A DNA stretch of 23,658 nt from DAONLM01 sp035406685 (lineage in GTDB: Bacteria > Spirochaetota > GWE2-31-10 > MWDO01), in assembly GCA_035406685.1 (NCBI GenBank), contig DAONLM010000021.1, positions 1-23,658 of the forward strand, read 5' to 3'. The translations under genes were made by a program, and so were the position numbers. Under the pieces are notes generated by a model. It worked only from the letters and a program-made list of their open reading frames with translations, had not been told where the DNA came from and made no database searches. Below, piece after piece: positions 15,751 to 23,427 of this stretch. The stretch's first letter is position 1, and every line of letters starts with the position of its first letter.

Positions 15751-15779
15751 CTTATATTTCAAAAAATTTATTCTGTCAA
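15751..15779 (-). promoter_or_regulatory. Internal sigma-70-type promoter before fliL
   Basis: TTGACA (15774-15779), a 17-base spacer, then TATAAG (15751-15756), in the 78-base gap between motB and fliL. The start would fall near 15744, just before the ribosome site, giving a very short leader of about 16 bases. It would let fliL and everything downstream be transcribed apart from the hook and motor genes. Confidence 0.55.
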
Positions 15780-15806
15780 CAAAAAAATATAAAAAAATAA
15801 AAATTT

Positions 15807-16532
15807 TTATTTTTCTCTTAAAATTATAATATCAACTCTTCTATTTTTTGCTCTACCCTCTTCTGTCTCATTTGAATATAAAGGTTGATATTCACCATAA
15901 CCTTCTACTGACATTTTTTTAGGATCTGCTCCAAAATCAATTAGATAATCAAGCACATTCAATGACCTTGCAACTGAAAGATGCCAGTTAGTAGGCCATG
16001 GACCATCTGGATCTGTGGGGGAATTATCTGTATGACCTTCAATTCTAATATTCTTATCTTTAAAATCTGTCCTTGTCAGAAGAGCAGCTATTTTCTCAAG
16101 CACACTACGTGCACTATCTATATCCAGTTCTGCACTTGCTTTCTTAAAATAGGCATCAGTAGATAGAGTAATCACTATTCCCCTTTCATTAAGAGTGAGA
16201 GTTATCTTTCTACTCTTTATCTCTGCCTGAAAGACTGAGATTGCCTCTTTATAAGCCTTTGCCATACCTCTCCCTCTCTCACTGGAAGGAAGAGTTTCCA
16301 GAGAGCTTCCCATATCAGCAAGCCTACCAGGTTTTAAGGTTTGGCCACCTGGCATAATCCCAAATCCACCCTGAAATGGAGACAAAATTAGCTGAACCTC
16401 TATCACATCAAAATGAGCCATAGATACTATTAATACAAAGAATGTGAGAAGTAAAGAGTTAAGATCCCCGTATGTTAACATCCAATCCGGGGTTCCTTCT
16501 TCACATTTTTTCTCTTTTTTTCTTTCAGCCAT
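15807..16532 (-). CDS. motB: MotB, peptidoglycan-anchored stator subunit
   Basis: Stator protein, 241 aa. A short charged N-terminus precedes one membrane helix (about 18-40); Asp23 in TYGDLNSLLLTFFVL is the expected proton-carrying residue. The periplasmic plug and linker region follows. The C-terminal OmpA-like peptidoglycan-binding domain (about 115-240) contains IRIEGHTDNSP and VEGYGEYQP and ends in RAKNRRVDIIILRE. TAGGG precedes ATG. It is directly downstream of motA, its partner in the stator, with a 16-base gap. Confidence 0.96.
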   Translation of the reverse strand: MAERKKEKKCEEGTPDWMLTYGDLNSLLLTFFVLIVSMAHFDVIEVQLILSPFQGGFGIMPGGQTLKPGRLADMGSSLETLPSSERGRGMAKAYKEAISVFQAEIKSRKITLTLNERGIVITLSTDAYFKKASAELDIDSARSVLEKIAALLTRTDFKDKNIRIEGHTDNSPTDPDGPWPTNWHLSVARSLNVLDYLIDFGADPKKMSVEGYGEYQPLYSNETEEGRAKNRRVDIIILREK

Positions 16533-16548
16533 AATTTACCCTAATATA

Positions 16549-17328
16549 CTAAATATCACTCGTCTGCTTTATCTTTGCTCTCTCTTTTGGAGGAACAAAC
16601 GCTAATAATTTCTCCTCAACTATTCTTGGGTTATCACCAGTCTGTATAGATAAAATACCTTCAAGAATAATCTCTTTTTCACCAGTTTCCTGAGCATCCC
16701 TATCTGCCAACTTAGTTTTAATCGGTATAAATACAAGGTTTGCCATTATAGCACCATAAAAGGTAGTAATAAGAGCAGCAGCCATACCTTTACCTATAAG
16801 AGAAGGATCTCCCATTGAGTTTAACATCCCAACTAATCCATAAAGTGTTCCAATCATACCAAATGCCGGTGCAAGTTTACCCCAGTTATCAAAAAGGGCA
16901 ATACCCTCATTATGACGTGCATTCATCTGATTTAACTGGTGATACATAATTGTTTTTATTACCTCTGGATCTGTTCCATCTACAACCAGTCTTATACCCT
17001 GTTTAAAGAATTCATCTGTTAAATTTTCTATCTCATCCTCTAATGAAAGTAGTCCCTCTCTTCTTGATCTCTCAGAAAATGTGACAAGTGTCTTTATAAT
17101 ATCTGGTATATTTGACTTTGGTTCCTTTAAACATATATTTATATATGTCCCCATCTTAAAAATTCTTCCAATTGGGGCACCTACCATTAAAGCAGCAAAA
17201 GATCCAACTATTGTAATAAATACTGATACTAAATCCCAGTAAATATAAAATGGAAATCCACCTATAAATATAGAAATAATAATTGCAAAAAAACCCAATG
17301 ATAAACCAATTATAAATCCTAAATCCAT
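16549..17328 (-). CDS. motA: MotA, stator ion-channel subunit
   Basis: Stator membrane protein, 259 aa, with four membrane segments: two near the N-terminus (about 3-24 and 31-52) and two after the cytoplasmic loop (about 152-172 and 182-204). The loop carries charged residues (FSERSRREGLLSLEDEIE, 84-101) of the kind that contact FliG. The conserved prolines are in LAPAFGMIGTLYGLVG (152-167) and ADR follows the last helix. CAGGAG lies in the tail of flbD, and the genes are three bases apart. With MotB it drives rotation of periplasmic flagella. Confidence 0.96.
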   Translation of the reverse strand: MDLGFIIGLSLGFFAIIISIFIGGFPFYIYWDLVSVFITIVGSFAALMVGAPIGRIFKMGTYINICLKEPKSNIPDIIKTLVTFSERSRREGLLSLEDEIENLTDEFFKQGIRLVVDGTDPEVIKTIMYHQLNQMNARHNEGIALFDNWGKLAPAFGMIGTLYGLVGMLNSMGDPSLIGKGMAAALITTFYGAIMANLVFIPIKTKLADRDAQETGEKEIILEGILSIQTGDNPRIVEEKLLAFVPPKERAKIKQTSDI

Positions 17329-17331
17329 CTC

Positions 17332-17526
17332 TTACTCCTGTGACATAGCGCCAAGATTTTTTCTATAATTAATTATTTTTTCTAAAATTTCATCTATCTT
17401 CTCTCTAACAATATACTGAATTTGAGAATCCATTGTTATTACAGTATCTGGTTTCTCCTCTAACCTTTCTATGAGATGAGGATTTAAATAAAAAACATCC
17501 CCATTTAATTTTGTCAATTTTATCAT
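17332..17526 (-). CDS. flbD: FlbD family small flagellar protein
   Basis: Short cytoplasmic protein, 64 aa, of the spirochaete/Bacillus FlbD family (not the Caulobacter regulator of the same name). It starts MIKLTKLNGDVFYLNPHLIE, the family's standard opening, followed by TVITMDSQIQYIVREKIDE. An upstream in-frame TTG at 17562 would add 12 residues but has no ribosome site and is part of a TTGACA box, so ATG 17526 is preferred. Biochemical role is not established. It lies between flgE and motA, as usual. Confidence 0.9.
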   Translation of the reverse strand: MIKLTKLNGDVFYLNPHLIERLEEKPDTVITMDSQIQYIVREKIDEILEKIINYRKNLGAMSQE

Positions 17527-17588
17527 AAATTTACCATAAATATATTTTAAATTTTTTGTCAATAAAAATTAATAATATTATATTCAAT

Positions 17589-17618
17589 AAATAAGGGGGA
17601 TATCAAACCCCCTTATTT
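17589..17618 (-). terminator. Hairpin between flgE and flbD (attenuator or weak terminator)
   Basis: A perfect 11-bp stem, AAATAAGGGGG (17589-17599) with its complement (17608-17618), has an 8-base loop. On the minus strand it ends in CCCCCTTATTTATT, a poor U-tract. It begins about 20 bases after the flgE stop. Likely it stabilises or partly ends the flgE message, making hook protein more abundant than the downstream motor proteins. A TTGACA at 17557-17562 follows, without a good -10. Confidence 0.6.
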
Positions 17619-17637
17619 CCCTTATTTAAAATTAATT

Positions 17638-19083
17638 TTATCTCTTAAGAGTTAAAAGTTCCTGCAACATCTGATCACTTGTCTGTATTGTCTTAGAATT
17701 AGCCTGAAATCCTCTTTGCGTTACAATCATATCTGTAAACTGTTCTGCAAGATCAACGTTACTCATCTCAAGAGCACCAGCCATTATCTTTCCTTTACCC
17801 ATTGTTCCAGCAGGACTTATGTCTGGTTCACCAGAGTTATTTGAATATACAAAATTGGTTTCACCAGCCTTTTCCAAGCCACCCGGATTTGTAAAGTTTG
17901 CCAGTGCTACCTGTGCTAAAATTCTATTATTACCATTTGAATAGACACCAGTTATTGAACCCGTATCATCCACCTTTAATCCTTCAAGATATCCAAGCCC
18001 ATAACCGTCCTGTCTGAACGGCTTTGTTGTAAAACCAGAGCTAAATTGAGTAATACCCACTCCATCGTCTGTCTTTACTCTTCCTGCTTCACCAAGATTT
18101 AGTCTAACAGTCATCTCCTGTGGTGGAAGATTCTCCACTGTTGGCGCAAGAGTTGGAACTCTTAAATTAAGATTTAAACTAAGCATTCCAGTATTGACTC
18201 TCTCTTCACCAGTTGTATAAGCAGCAATTATTCTACCCATATTATCAAATTGGAGATTAAAGAAATTTGATGGTTCTCCAGTTATCTCCTGGGTCCCTAT
18301 TCTAACAGAAAATTGATTATTTGGGATCTCTATTTTTTGATTTGGATTATTTGGGTCATTATAAAATGCCTGAACTCTTGCCTGCCAGGTATTTACGCCA
18401 GTCTTAAACATAGTAAATCTTAATTCTATTGGTGTCCCCTGAGAGTCATAAATATTTATAGAGTTTGTCCAGGTATTCTTTATTCTATCTACCTCTGAAA
18501 GATTATCAAAATTTGCTGGATCAATTATTGGCATTTCAGAAAAAAGATTACATTTAAAATCTACATTTTGAGTAGCCTTTGCCGGATCTTTGGAATATAA
18601 AGGTATGATAATGTCTTCTGTTGAACTTGCGGTATTAACAATATACTGTCCCCCAACTTCTCTTGACATCCATCCCTGAACCCTTAATCCAGTTCCTGGA
18701 TTTACAAGAAGGCCATTCTTATCAAGCCCAAATACGCCAGCACGGGTATAAAATGTCTTATCCCCTTCTTTAAGAATAAAGAAACCATTACCACTGATTG
18801 CCATATCAAGATTGTTGCCAGTAGTCTGTAATGAACCCTGAGTATGAATTGTATCAATAGAAGCAACCACCGTACCAAGCCCTATCTGTTTTGGATTAAC
18901 TCCTCCCTTTTCCTCTGTAGGTTTTGCAGCACCACTCATTGTTTGAGAAAGCATATCCTGAAAATTAACTCGACCCTTTTTAAAGCCAGTAGTGTTTACA
19001 TTAGAGATGTTATTACCTATAACATCCATCCTTATCTGATGATTTTGTAAACCACTAACGCCGGCATATAAAGACCTCATCAT
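17638..19083 (-). CDS. flgE: FlgE, flagellar hook protein
   Basis: Structural subunit of the hook, 481 aa. The N-terminal rod motif is YAGVSGLQNHQIRMDVIGNN (6-25), then NVNTTGFKKGRVNFQDMLSQ. SLQTTGNNLDMAISGNGFFI follows, and the C-terminal coiled part ends with NVDLAEQFTDMIVTQRGFQA. Lys165, Cys178 and Asn179 (DFKCNLF) coincide in number with the residues that form the lysinoalanine cross-link in Treponema denticola FlgE, as I remember it. AAGGAG precedes ATG 19083 by seven bases; a second ATG follows at once. A hairpin closes the gene. Confidence 0.97.
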   Translation of the reverse strand: MMRSLYAGVSGLQNHQIRMDVIGNNISNVNTTGFKKGRVNFQDMLSQTMSGAAKPTEEKGGVNPKQIGLGTVVASIDTIHTQGSLQTTGNNLDMAISGNGFFILKEGDKTFYTRAGVFGLDKNGLLVNPGTGLRVQGWMSREVGGQYIVNTASSTEDIIIPLYSKDPAKATQNVDFKCNLFSEMPIIDPANFDNLSEVDRIKNTWTNSINIYDSQGTPIELRFTMFKTGVNTWQARVQAFYNDPNNPNQKIEIPNNQFSVRIGTQEITGEPSNFFNLQFDNMGRIIAAYTTGEERVNTGMLSLNLNLRVPTLAPTVENLPPQEMTVRLNLGEAGRVKTDDGVGITQFSSGFTTKPFRQDGYGLGYLEGLKVDDTGSITGVYSNGNNRILAQVALANFTNPGGLEKAGETNFVYSNNSGEPDISPAGTMGKGKIMAGALEMSNVDLAEQFTDMIVTQRGFQANSKTIQTSDQMLQELLTLKR

Positions 19084-19151
19084 AACTTTGCTCCTTAATT
19101 ATTTAACAAATATATTATTATCACTCAATTTTTTTTGAGTTTATATTTAAC

Positions 19152-19640
19152 TTATTCAAGTCCTACTTTATAAATAGCACTAACTGGATAATCCTTTCCA
19201 TCTACTCTTACATAAGTTTCATTCCCCTGTCTTGTTACTGCCTCTACTACTCCTCTAACTATCTTAGACTTACCATCTTCTCCTATACTTGAACTATCAT
19301 CTATCTCTACTTTTTTGCCAAGCATATCAAAACTTGAACTAAAAGAAAGATTATCAAGAAAACTCTCCATATTTTTATTCATATTCAACATCTGTTCAAG
19401 TGATGAAAATTGTGCCATTTGAGCAATAAACTCTCTATCCTGCATTGGATTAGTTGGGTCCTGATTCTGCAATTCTGTTATTAATAATTTTAAAAACTCA
19501 TCCTTACCAAGATTCTTTACTATCTCCTTTCCATCTTTTTTTAAAGATTTATTCAATGTTTCCACTTCTGTCTTTGTTTTAAAGAGTTCTGTTGAATTCT
19601 GTTTAAGATCAATCATATTAAAATCATTTATCCCTTCCAT
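19152..19640 (-). CDS. flgD: FlgD, hook cap protein
   Basis: Hook-assembly scaffold, 162 aa, a short FlgD lacking much of the large C-terminal domain found in enterics. The signature LGKDEFLKLLITELQNQDPT and NPMQDREFIAQMAQFSSLEQ spans residues 44-83. The C-terminal part is a small beta domain with MLGKKVEIDDSSS and VSAIYKVG. AGGGGAG precedes ATG. It lies between fliK and flgE, giving the order hook-length control, cap, hook. Confidence 0.95.
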   Translation of the reverse strand: MEGINDFNMIDLKQNSTELFKTKTEVETLNKSLKKDGKEIVKNLGKDEFLKLLITELQNQDPTNPMQDREFIAQMAQFSSLEQMLNMNKNMESFLDNLSFSSSFDMLGKKVEIDDSSSIGEDGKSKIVRGVVEAVTRQGNETYVRVDGKDYPVSAIYKVGLE

Positions 19641-19648
19641 ATACTCCC

Positions 19649-21025
19649 CTATATAAATAAATTAATTTTTGAGTCAGAATAATTATTCGAAAATTTACTC
19701 TGAATTTGCTCAATCTCTTTATTTTCATATCTACTATAATGACTATTAAAACCAGAAATTTCTTTATAAGGTAAATCATTATTATTAAAATTACCATTCA
19801 TAAAATCTAATGTCTGATTAAATGAATCCATTTGTCCAGCCAGAGCAATATCGATTTTACCAAACTCTACATTACTCTTTTGAAATACTGCTCTTAAATC
19901 TTCCACATTTGATCTAAAAAAATCAAAGGCATCTTTCGTATGAACAATTATCTTAGCATTTAATTGCCCATCTTTTATATTAATATGAAAATCCATTCTT
20001 CCAAGACTCTCTGGCCTTACCATTGTAGAGAATTTAGTCTCATTATTTGTAAGTAATATTTTGGTATTCTTAACAATAGTATCAAAAAGTTCTTTTTTAT
20101 TTTCAACAGGCACTTTTTGTCCCACATCAAAACCTTTTTTCACTTCATTATTCATACTCTTTTCTATATTTACGGAGCTATTTGTTATATCCTGTTTACT
20201 CTCACCACTCTTTGTATCTTCCTTAATTTTAGTAAAATATTCTTCGATCTTGGTCTTTGCATCTTTTTTATTATGAGATATTAGATCATTTTTATCTTTA
20301 ATCTGATTATTTTCATTATCTACTTTTATTTCATTTTTAATCGACGATTTTTCTTTATCAAAAGAAATATTATCTTTAATTTCTATTTTTTCATCAAATT
20401 TTTTTATTTTATTTTTATCATTTTCAATTTTATCACTCTTTTTTACTCTTATATCTTTAATATTATCTTTGATATTTAAATCTTTAACTAAATGAGAAGA
20501 GATAACATTTTTTAAAATTGTCTTAAACTCATTTTGATCTATTTTACCATGAGATAACTTATCAATAGATTCCCTGATTTTCTCTTTTAAGTGAAATTGT
20601 AAATTAGATAATTTAATCTCTATTTTTTTAACTTCTGGCTCTACTCTCTTATTTGCAACAATATTTTCAAGATTTTCTTTAAAATAGTTGTTTAATTTAC
20701 CTAAAAAAAGACTCATTCTTCCAGAATTATCTAAATTATTTCCATTCTTTACAACAATATGATCATATTTATTCTCTTTATTACTATTTATCTCTGTCTT
20801 CTCTTTAGAGATCTCCTTATTATCAAGGGTTATTTCTATTTTATATTTTTCATTTTCAATATTCTCCTTTTTTTCTATCTTCTCCACATTATTAATACCA
20901 TTCAGCATATTTTCAAAAAGTATTGCGAATTCTTTGTTATCATTATTAAGATCTTTTATCTCAATCTGTTTTGCAGGCTCATTAATCTTATTAGTTTTTA
21001 CTAACATCTCCAAACTATTAAGCAT
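19649..21025 (-). CDS. fliK: FliK-like hook-length control protein
   Basis: Secreted hook-length ruler, 458 aa, first gene of the block. Residues 1 to about 320 are low-complexity, rich in Lys, Glu, Asn, Ile and Asp, as expected for a diverged and probably extended ruler region. The conserved Flg_hook domain (about 330-420) has VRPESLGRMDFHINIKDGQL and ends near DIALAGQ. AAGGGG lies eight bases before ATG. When the hook is long enough, FliK makes FlhB switch export specificity. A sigma-28-like promoter lies 30-60 bases upstream. Confidence 0.88.
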   Translation of the reverse strand: MLNSLEMLVKTNKINEPAKQIEIKDLNNDNKEFAILFENMLNGINNVEKIEKKENIENEKYKIEITLDNKEISKEKTEINSNKENKYDHIVVKNGNNLDNSGRMSLFLGKLNNYFKENLENIVANKRVEPEVKKIEIKLSNLQFHLKEKIRESIDKLSHGKIDQNEFKTILKNVISSHLVKDLNIKDNIKDIRVKKSDKIENDKNKIKKFDEKIEIKDNISFDKEKSSIKNEIKVDNENNQIKDKNDLISHNKKDAKTKIEEYFTKIKEDTKSGESKQDITNSSVNIEKSMNNEVKKGFDVGQKVPVENKKELFDTIVKNTKILLTNNETKFSTMVRPESLGRMDFHINIKDGQLNAKIIVHTKDAFDFFRSNVEDLRAVFQKSNVEFGKIDIALAGQMDSFNQTLDFMNGNFNNNDLPYKEISGFNSHYSRYENKEIEQIQSKFSNNYSDSKINLFI

Positions 21026-21058
21026 ATTTTAAACCCCTTATAATTTATCTATAACTAA

Positions 21059-21085
21059 ATTTCGGATTATTTAAAAAGTGCTTTA
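21059..21085 (-). promoter_or_regulatory. Sigma-28-like promoter of the flagellar block
   Basis: TAAAGCAC (21078-21085), 11 bases, then TCCGAAAT (21059-21066) on the minus strand. The sigma-28/sigma-D consensus is TAAA-N15-GCCGATAT; here TAAA is perfect, the spacing exact, and six of eight -10 positions match. It faces fliK, with a start near 21050. The WhiG/FliA factor that would read it is the last gene of the same block. Confidence 0.5.
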
Positions 21086-21139
21086 GAAATAAATTCAAAA
21101 AAGATTTAAAAGAGGTGATTTTATTTTTAAGTATTTTTT

Positions 21140-21371
21140 ATGGAGAAGATAATTTTAAATTACAAAAACAATGATTACCATAAACTACATTTTATAAGAA
21201 AATAGATGAGGCTGCAAGAATTGATGCATATCTCTAAAAACATGACTACCACTTCTTGAAAAAGATTCATGCTGATCTTAATTTTTTCAGTATGGGTTGT
21301 TTATTGAGGAGAATTATCCTACTTTTTTGGAAGAGTATAAAAAACTTGGTATTACGGTGGTTGAGATGAAA
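21140..21371 (+). pseudogene. Decayed small gene of unknown function
   Basis: Three frame pieces join into one protein-like sequence of about 78 residues: MEKIILNYKNNDYHKLHFIR (21140-21199), then IDEAARIDAYL, a TAA stop (21235-21237) and KHDYHFLKKIHADLNF, then QYGLFIEENYPTFLEEYKKL with GITVVEMK (from 21288). The first join needs one base added in the A-run at 21199-21202, the second one base in the six-T run at 21282-21287; both are typical homopolymer slips. With the nonsense codon this makes a pseudogene. If the assembly is wrong, a small live gene is possible. I do not recognise the family. A terminator on the same strand lies about 300 bases downstream. Confidence 0.4.
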
Positions 21372-21670
21372 TGTAGTATAATAATATTAAAGTTATTTTT
21401 AAAAATAACAAATATAAAAAGTTAAATAAGAATAGAGAATTGTCCCACTTTAAAGGGAATTTCACCTCATTTTATAAAGCAATATACAATAATTGTTACC
21501 AGATAATAGGCTTTGAGACCTATTATTGATTGAATTTGTTTAAAATTTTAACCCAAAAAAAATAAATGAGACTATTACAATTTTTTTTCAAACAAAATTA
21601 ACTATAGAATAATTCTATCTTTTTCACCAGATAAAAATAAAATAGCACACTTTTCTTTCTATATTTTTTA

Positions 21671-21698
21671 GTCAACATATTATGTTGACGCTTTTTTT
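21671..21698 (+). terminator. Palindrome plus T-tract ahead of the cyclase gene
   Basis: GTCAACATATTATGTTGAC (21671-21689) is a perfect 8-3-8 inverted repeat followed by GC and seven T residues (21692-21698), a good plus-strand terminator. Its right arm also holds TTGACG, the -35 of the likely cyclase promoter, so the dyad could instead be an operator. No strong plus-strand gene ends before it, only the decayed gene. Confidence 0.6.
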
Positions 21699-21713
21699 AT
21701 TTTATGATATTTT
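21685..21713 (+). promoter_or_regulatory. Candidate promoter of the cyclase gene
   Basis: TTGACG (21685-21690), a 17-base spacer, then TATTTT (21708-21713). The start would be near 21720, leaving about 43 bases to ATG 21763. The -35 lies inside the 19-bp palindrome. Confidence 0.45.
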
Positions 21714-21762
21714 TTTTATATTTAAATCATTAAAAAATATTTATAAAATTTAGGTTTATAGT

Positions 21763-23427
21763 ATGTCAAAAAGTAAAAAGGTTTATACTTTAAGAGTAAG
21801 TTTGTCCACAATATTTACAATAGTAATTTTATTTACATCTCTAGTTTTAGGTCTTGTTACTTTTTTTGGCTTAAAAAAATATATTAGAACATCATTTAAA
21901 GAGAGATTGCATGATATTGTGGGTGTTTCATCATTTAAGATAGATCCTGAAAAACACAAAGTTCTTATTACCAGAGAAGATGAAAAAAGAGAAGAATATA
22001 TTGAAATAAAAAACTTCTTAAAAGAAATAAGAAGTATTAATCCAGATATTAGATTCGTTTATACATATAGATTAAATTCAAATGGACAAATTGAATTTGT
22101 AGTAGATTCAGAAGAAGGATCAGAAGCCAGTCATATAGGTGATATATATGATGAATATACAAATGAAATGATTGAGGTGTTGTATAAACCTTATAAAATA
22201 AATACTGACAAAGAATTTGCGGTTGATAAATGGGGTGTATGGTTATCTGGTTATGCACCAATAGTAGATTCAAAAGGTGACATTATAGCAGCAATTGGAA
22301 TCGATGTAGATGCAAAAAAAATTATAGAATATGAAAATACACATTTATTATTAATAGTATTAATGTGTATTTTAGTTTCTATTTTTGTTCTTATAATAGG
22401 ATTAATAATTGCTAAAAAGATAAGTAAACCATTGTCTGAATTATCTTTTATTATTAAAATGATAGAAAAGCTTAAGTTTGATAATCAAAATAAAGTTGAT
22501 TCTCGTATTAAAGAGATTATAGATATAAGTGACGCTGTTGATAATATGAAAAATGCATTAAAGTCTTTCAGGAAATATGTCCCTGCTGATCTTGTTAATG
22601 AATTAATGAGTATGCATAAAGAAGCTGTTTTGAGTGTTGAAAGAAAAGAGTTAACAATTTGTTTTACTGATATAGAAAATTTTACCACTATTTCTGAAAA
22701 AACTGATTTAGAAATGTTAGTAGAAAAAATGTGTGAATATTTTGATGGAATGACCAGAATTTTACATAATAATTATGCAACTATTGATAAATTTATTGGT
22801 GATTCAATAATGTCATTCTGGAATTCTCCAAAAAGATTGGATAATCATACCTTTTTAGCATGCAAAGCAGCTTTGGAATGCCTTAAGTTTAATATAGAAA
22901 TAAATGAAAGATTTAATAAAACTGGTTTTCCATCATTAAATACAAGGTTTGGAATAAATACTGGTGAAGTAATTGTTGGAAATATTGGATATCAAGATCG
23001 TTTGAATTATACTGTTATTGGAGATAATGTAAATTTAGCAAGTAGACTTGAAGGTTTAAATAAATATTATGAAACCAAAATTATAATAAGTGAAAATGTA
23101 TATAATGTAATCAAAGAAGATTTTGAAGTTAGATTATTAGATAATGTTATAGTAAAAGGTAAGACTTATCCTATAAAAATATATGAATTAATTGATTTTA
23201 AGAATTGTTATGGAAAATATAATAAAGAATTTTTACAAATGTATTCAGATGGTGTAACTTATTTTTATGAAAAAAAATGGAATGAAGCATTATCAATTTT
23301 TGATGAAATATTAAAAAAATTTGGATTTGATAAACCTTCTTCTATATTTTATGATAGATGTCAAAAATATATTGAAAATCCACCTTTAGATGAAAGTGAT
23401 ATTTATACAAAAATGAATCGTAGATAA
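21763..23427 (+). CDS. Membrane-bound class III adenylate cyclase with Cache and HAMP domains
   Basis: Sensor enzyme probably making cAMP from ATP, 554 aa. Membrane helix 1 (about 14-37) and helix 2 (about 194-219) flank a periplasmic single-Cache/PAS-like domain (about 50-190) with RFVYTYRLNSNGQIEFVVDS and GYAPIVDSKGDIIAAIGIDV. A HAMP region (about 216-270) leads to the cyclase domain (about 292-478). Metal-binding aspartates are Asp303 (CFTDIENF) and Asp347 (KFIGDSIM). Lys343 and Thr417 (NYTVIGD) fit ATP selection. Asn424 and Arg428 (NLASRLE) are the transition-state residues. All are present, so it should be active. The C-terminal 70 residues look TPR-like (YFYEKKWNEALSIFDEILKK). Start ATG has a weak AGG upstream. 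It is transcribed away from the flagellar block; ligand and target are unknown. Confidence 0.9.
   Translation: MSKSKKVYTLRVSLSTIFTIVILFTSLVLGLVTFFGLKKYIRTSFKERLHDIVGVSSFKIDPEKHKVLITREDEKREEYIEIKNFLKEIRSINPDIRFVYTYRLNSNGQIEFVVDSEEGSEASHIGDIYDEYTNEMIEVLYKPYKINTDKEFAVDKWGVWLSGYAPIVDSKGDIIAAIGIDVDAKKIIEYENTHLLLIVLMCILVSIFVLIIGLIIAKKISKPLSELSFIIKMIEKLKFDNQNKVDSRIKEIIDISDAVDNMKNALKSFRKYVPADLVNELMSMHKEAVLSVERKELTICFTDIENFTTISEKTDLEMLVEKMCEYFDGMTRILHNNYATIDKFIGDSIMSFWNSPKRLDNHTFLACKAALECLKFNIEINERFNKTGFPSLNTRFGINTGEVIVGNIGYQDRLNYTVIGDNVNLASRLEGLNKYYETKIIISENVYNVIKEDFEVRLLDNVIVKGKTYPIKIYELIDFKNCYGKYNKEFLQMYSDGVTYFYEKKWNEALSIFDEILKKFGFDKPSSIFYDRCQKYIENPPLDESDIYTKMNRR

Larger units (their letters stand above)
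21026..21762. other. Gap between fliK and the cyclase gene
   Basis: About 740 bases without an intact gene. It contains the sigma-28-like promoter, a decayed plus-strand gene (21140-21371) and a short dyad around GTCCCACTTTAAAGGGA (21439-21455). Further on are a perfect 8-bp hairpin ATAATAGG/CCTATTAT (21503-21510 with 21519-21526) and a 7-1-7 palindrome ATAGAATAATTCTAT (21604-21618). The terminator-like palindrome (21671-21698) and cyclase promoter close it. The rest is A/T-rich and unremarkable. Confidence 0.65.

Noticed and set aside
17527..17562. Longer FlbD from TTG 17562
   Set aside because: No ribosome site precedes it, the TTG belongs to a TTGACA box, and the family starts at MIKLTKLNG.
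19123..19140. Hairpin ACTCAA/TTGAGT between flgD and flgE
   Set aside because: Only six pairs; the T-run lies in the loop rather than after the stem on the transcribed strand, so not a terminator.
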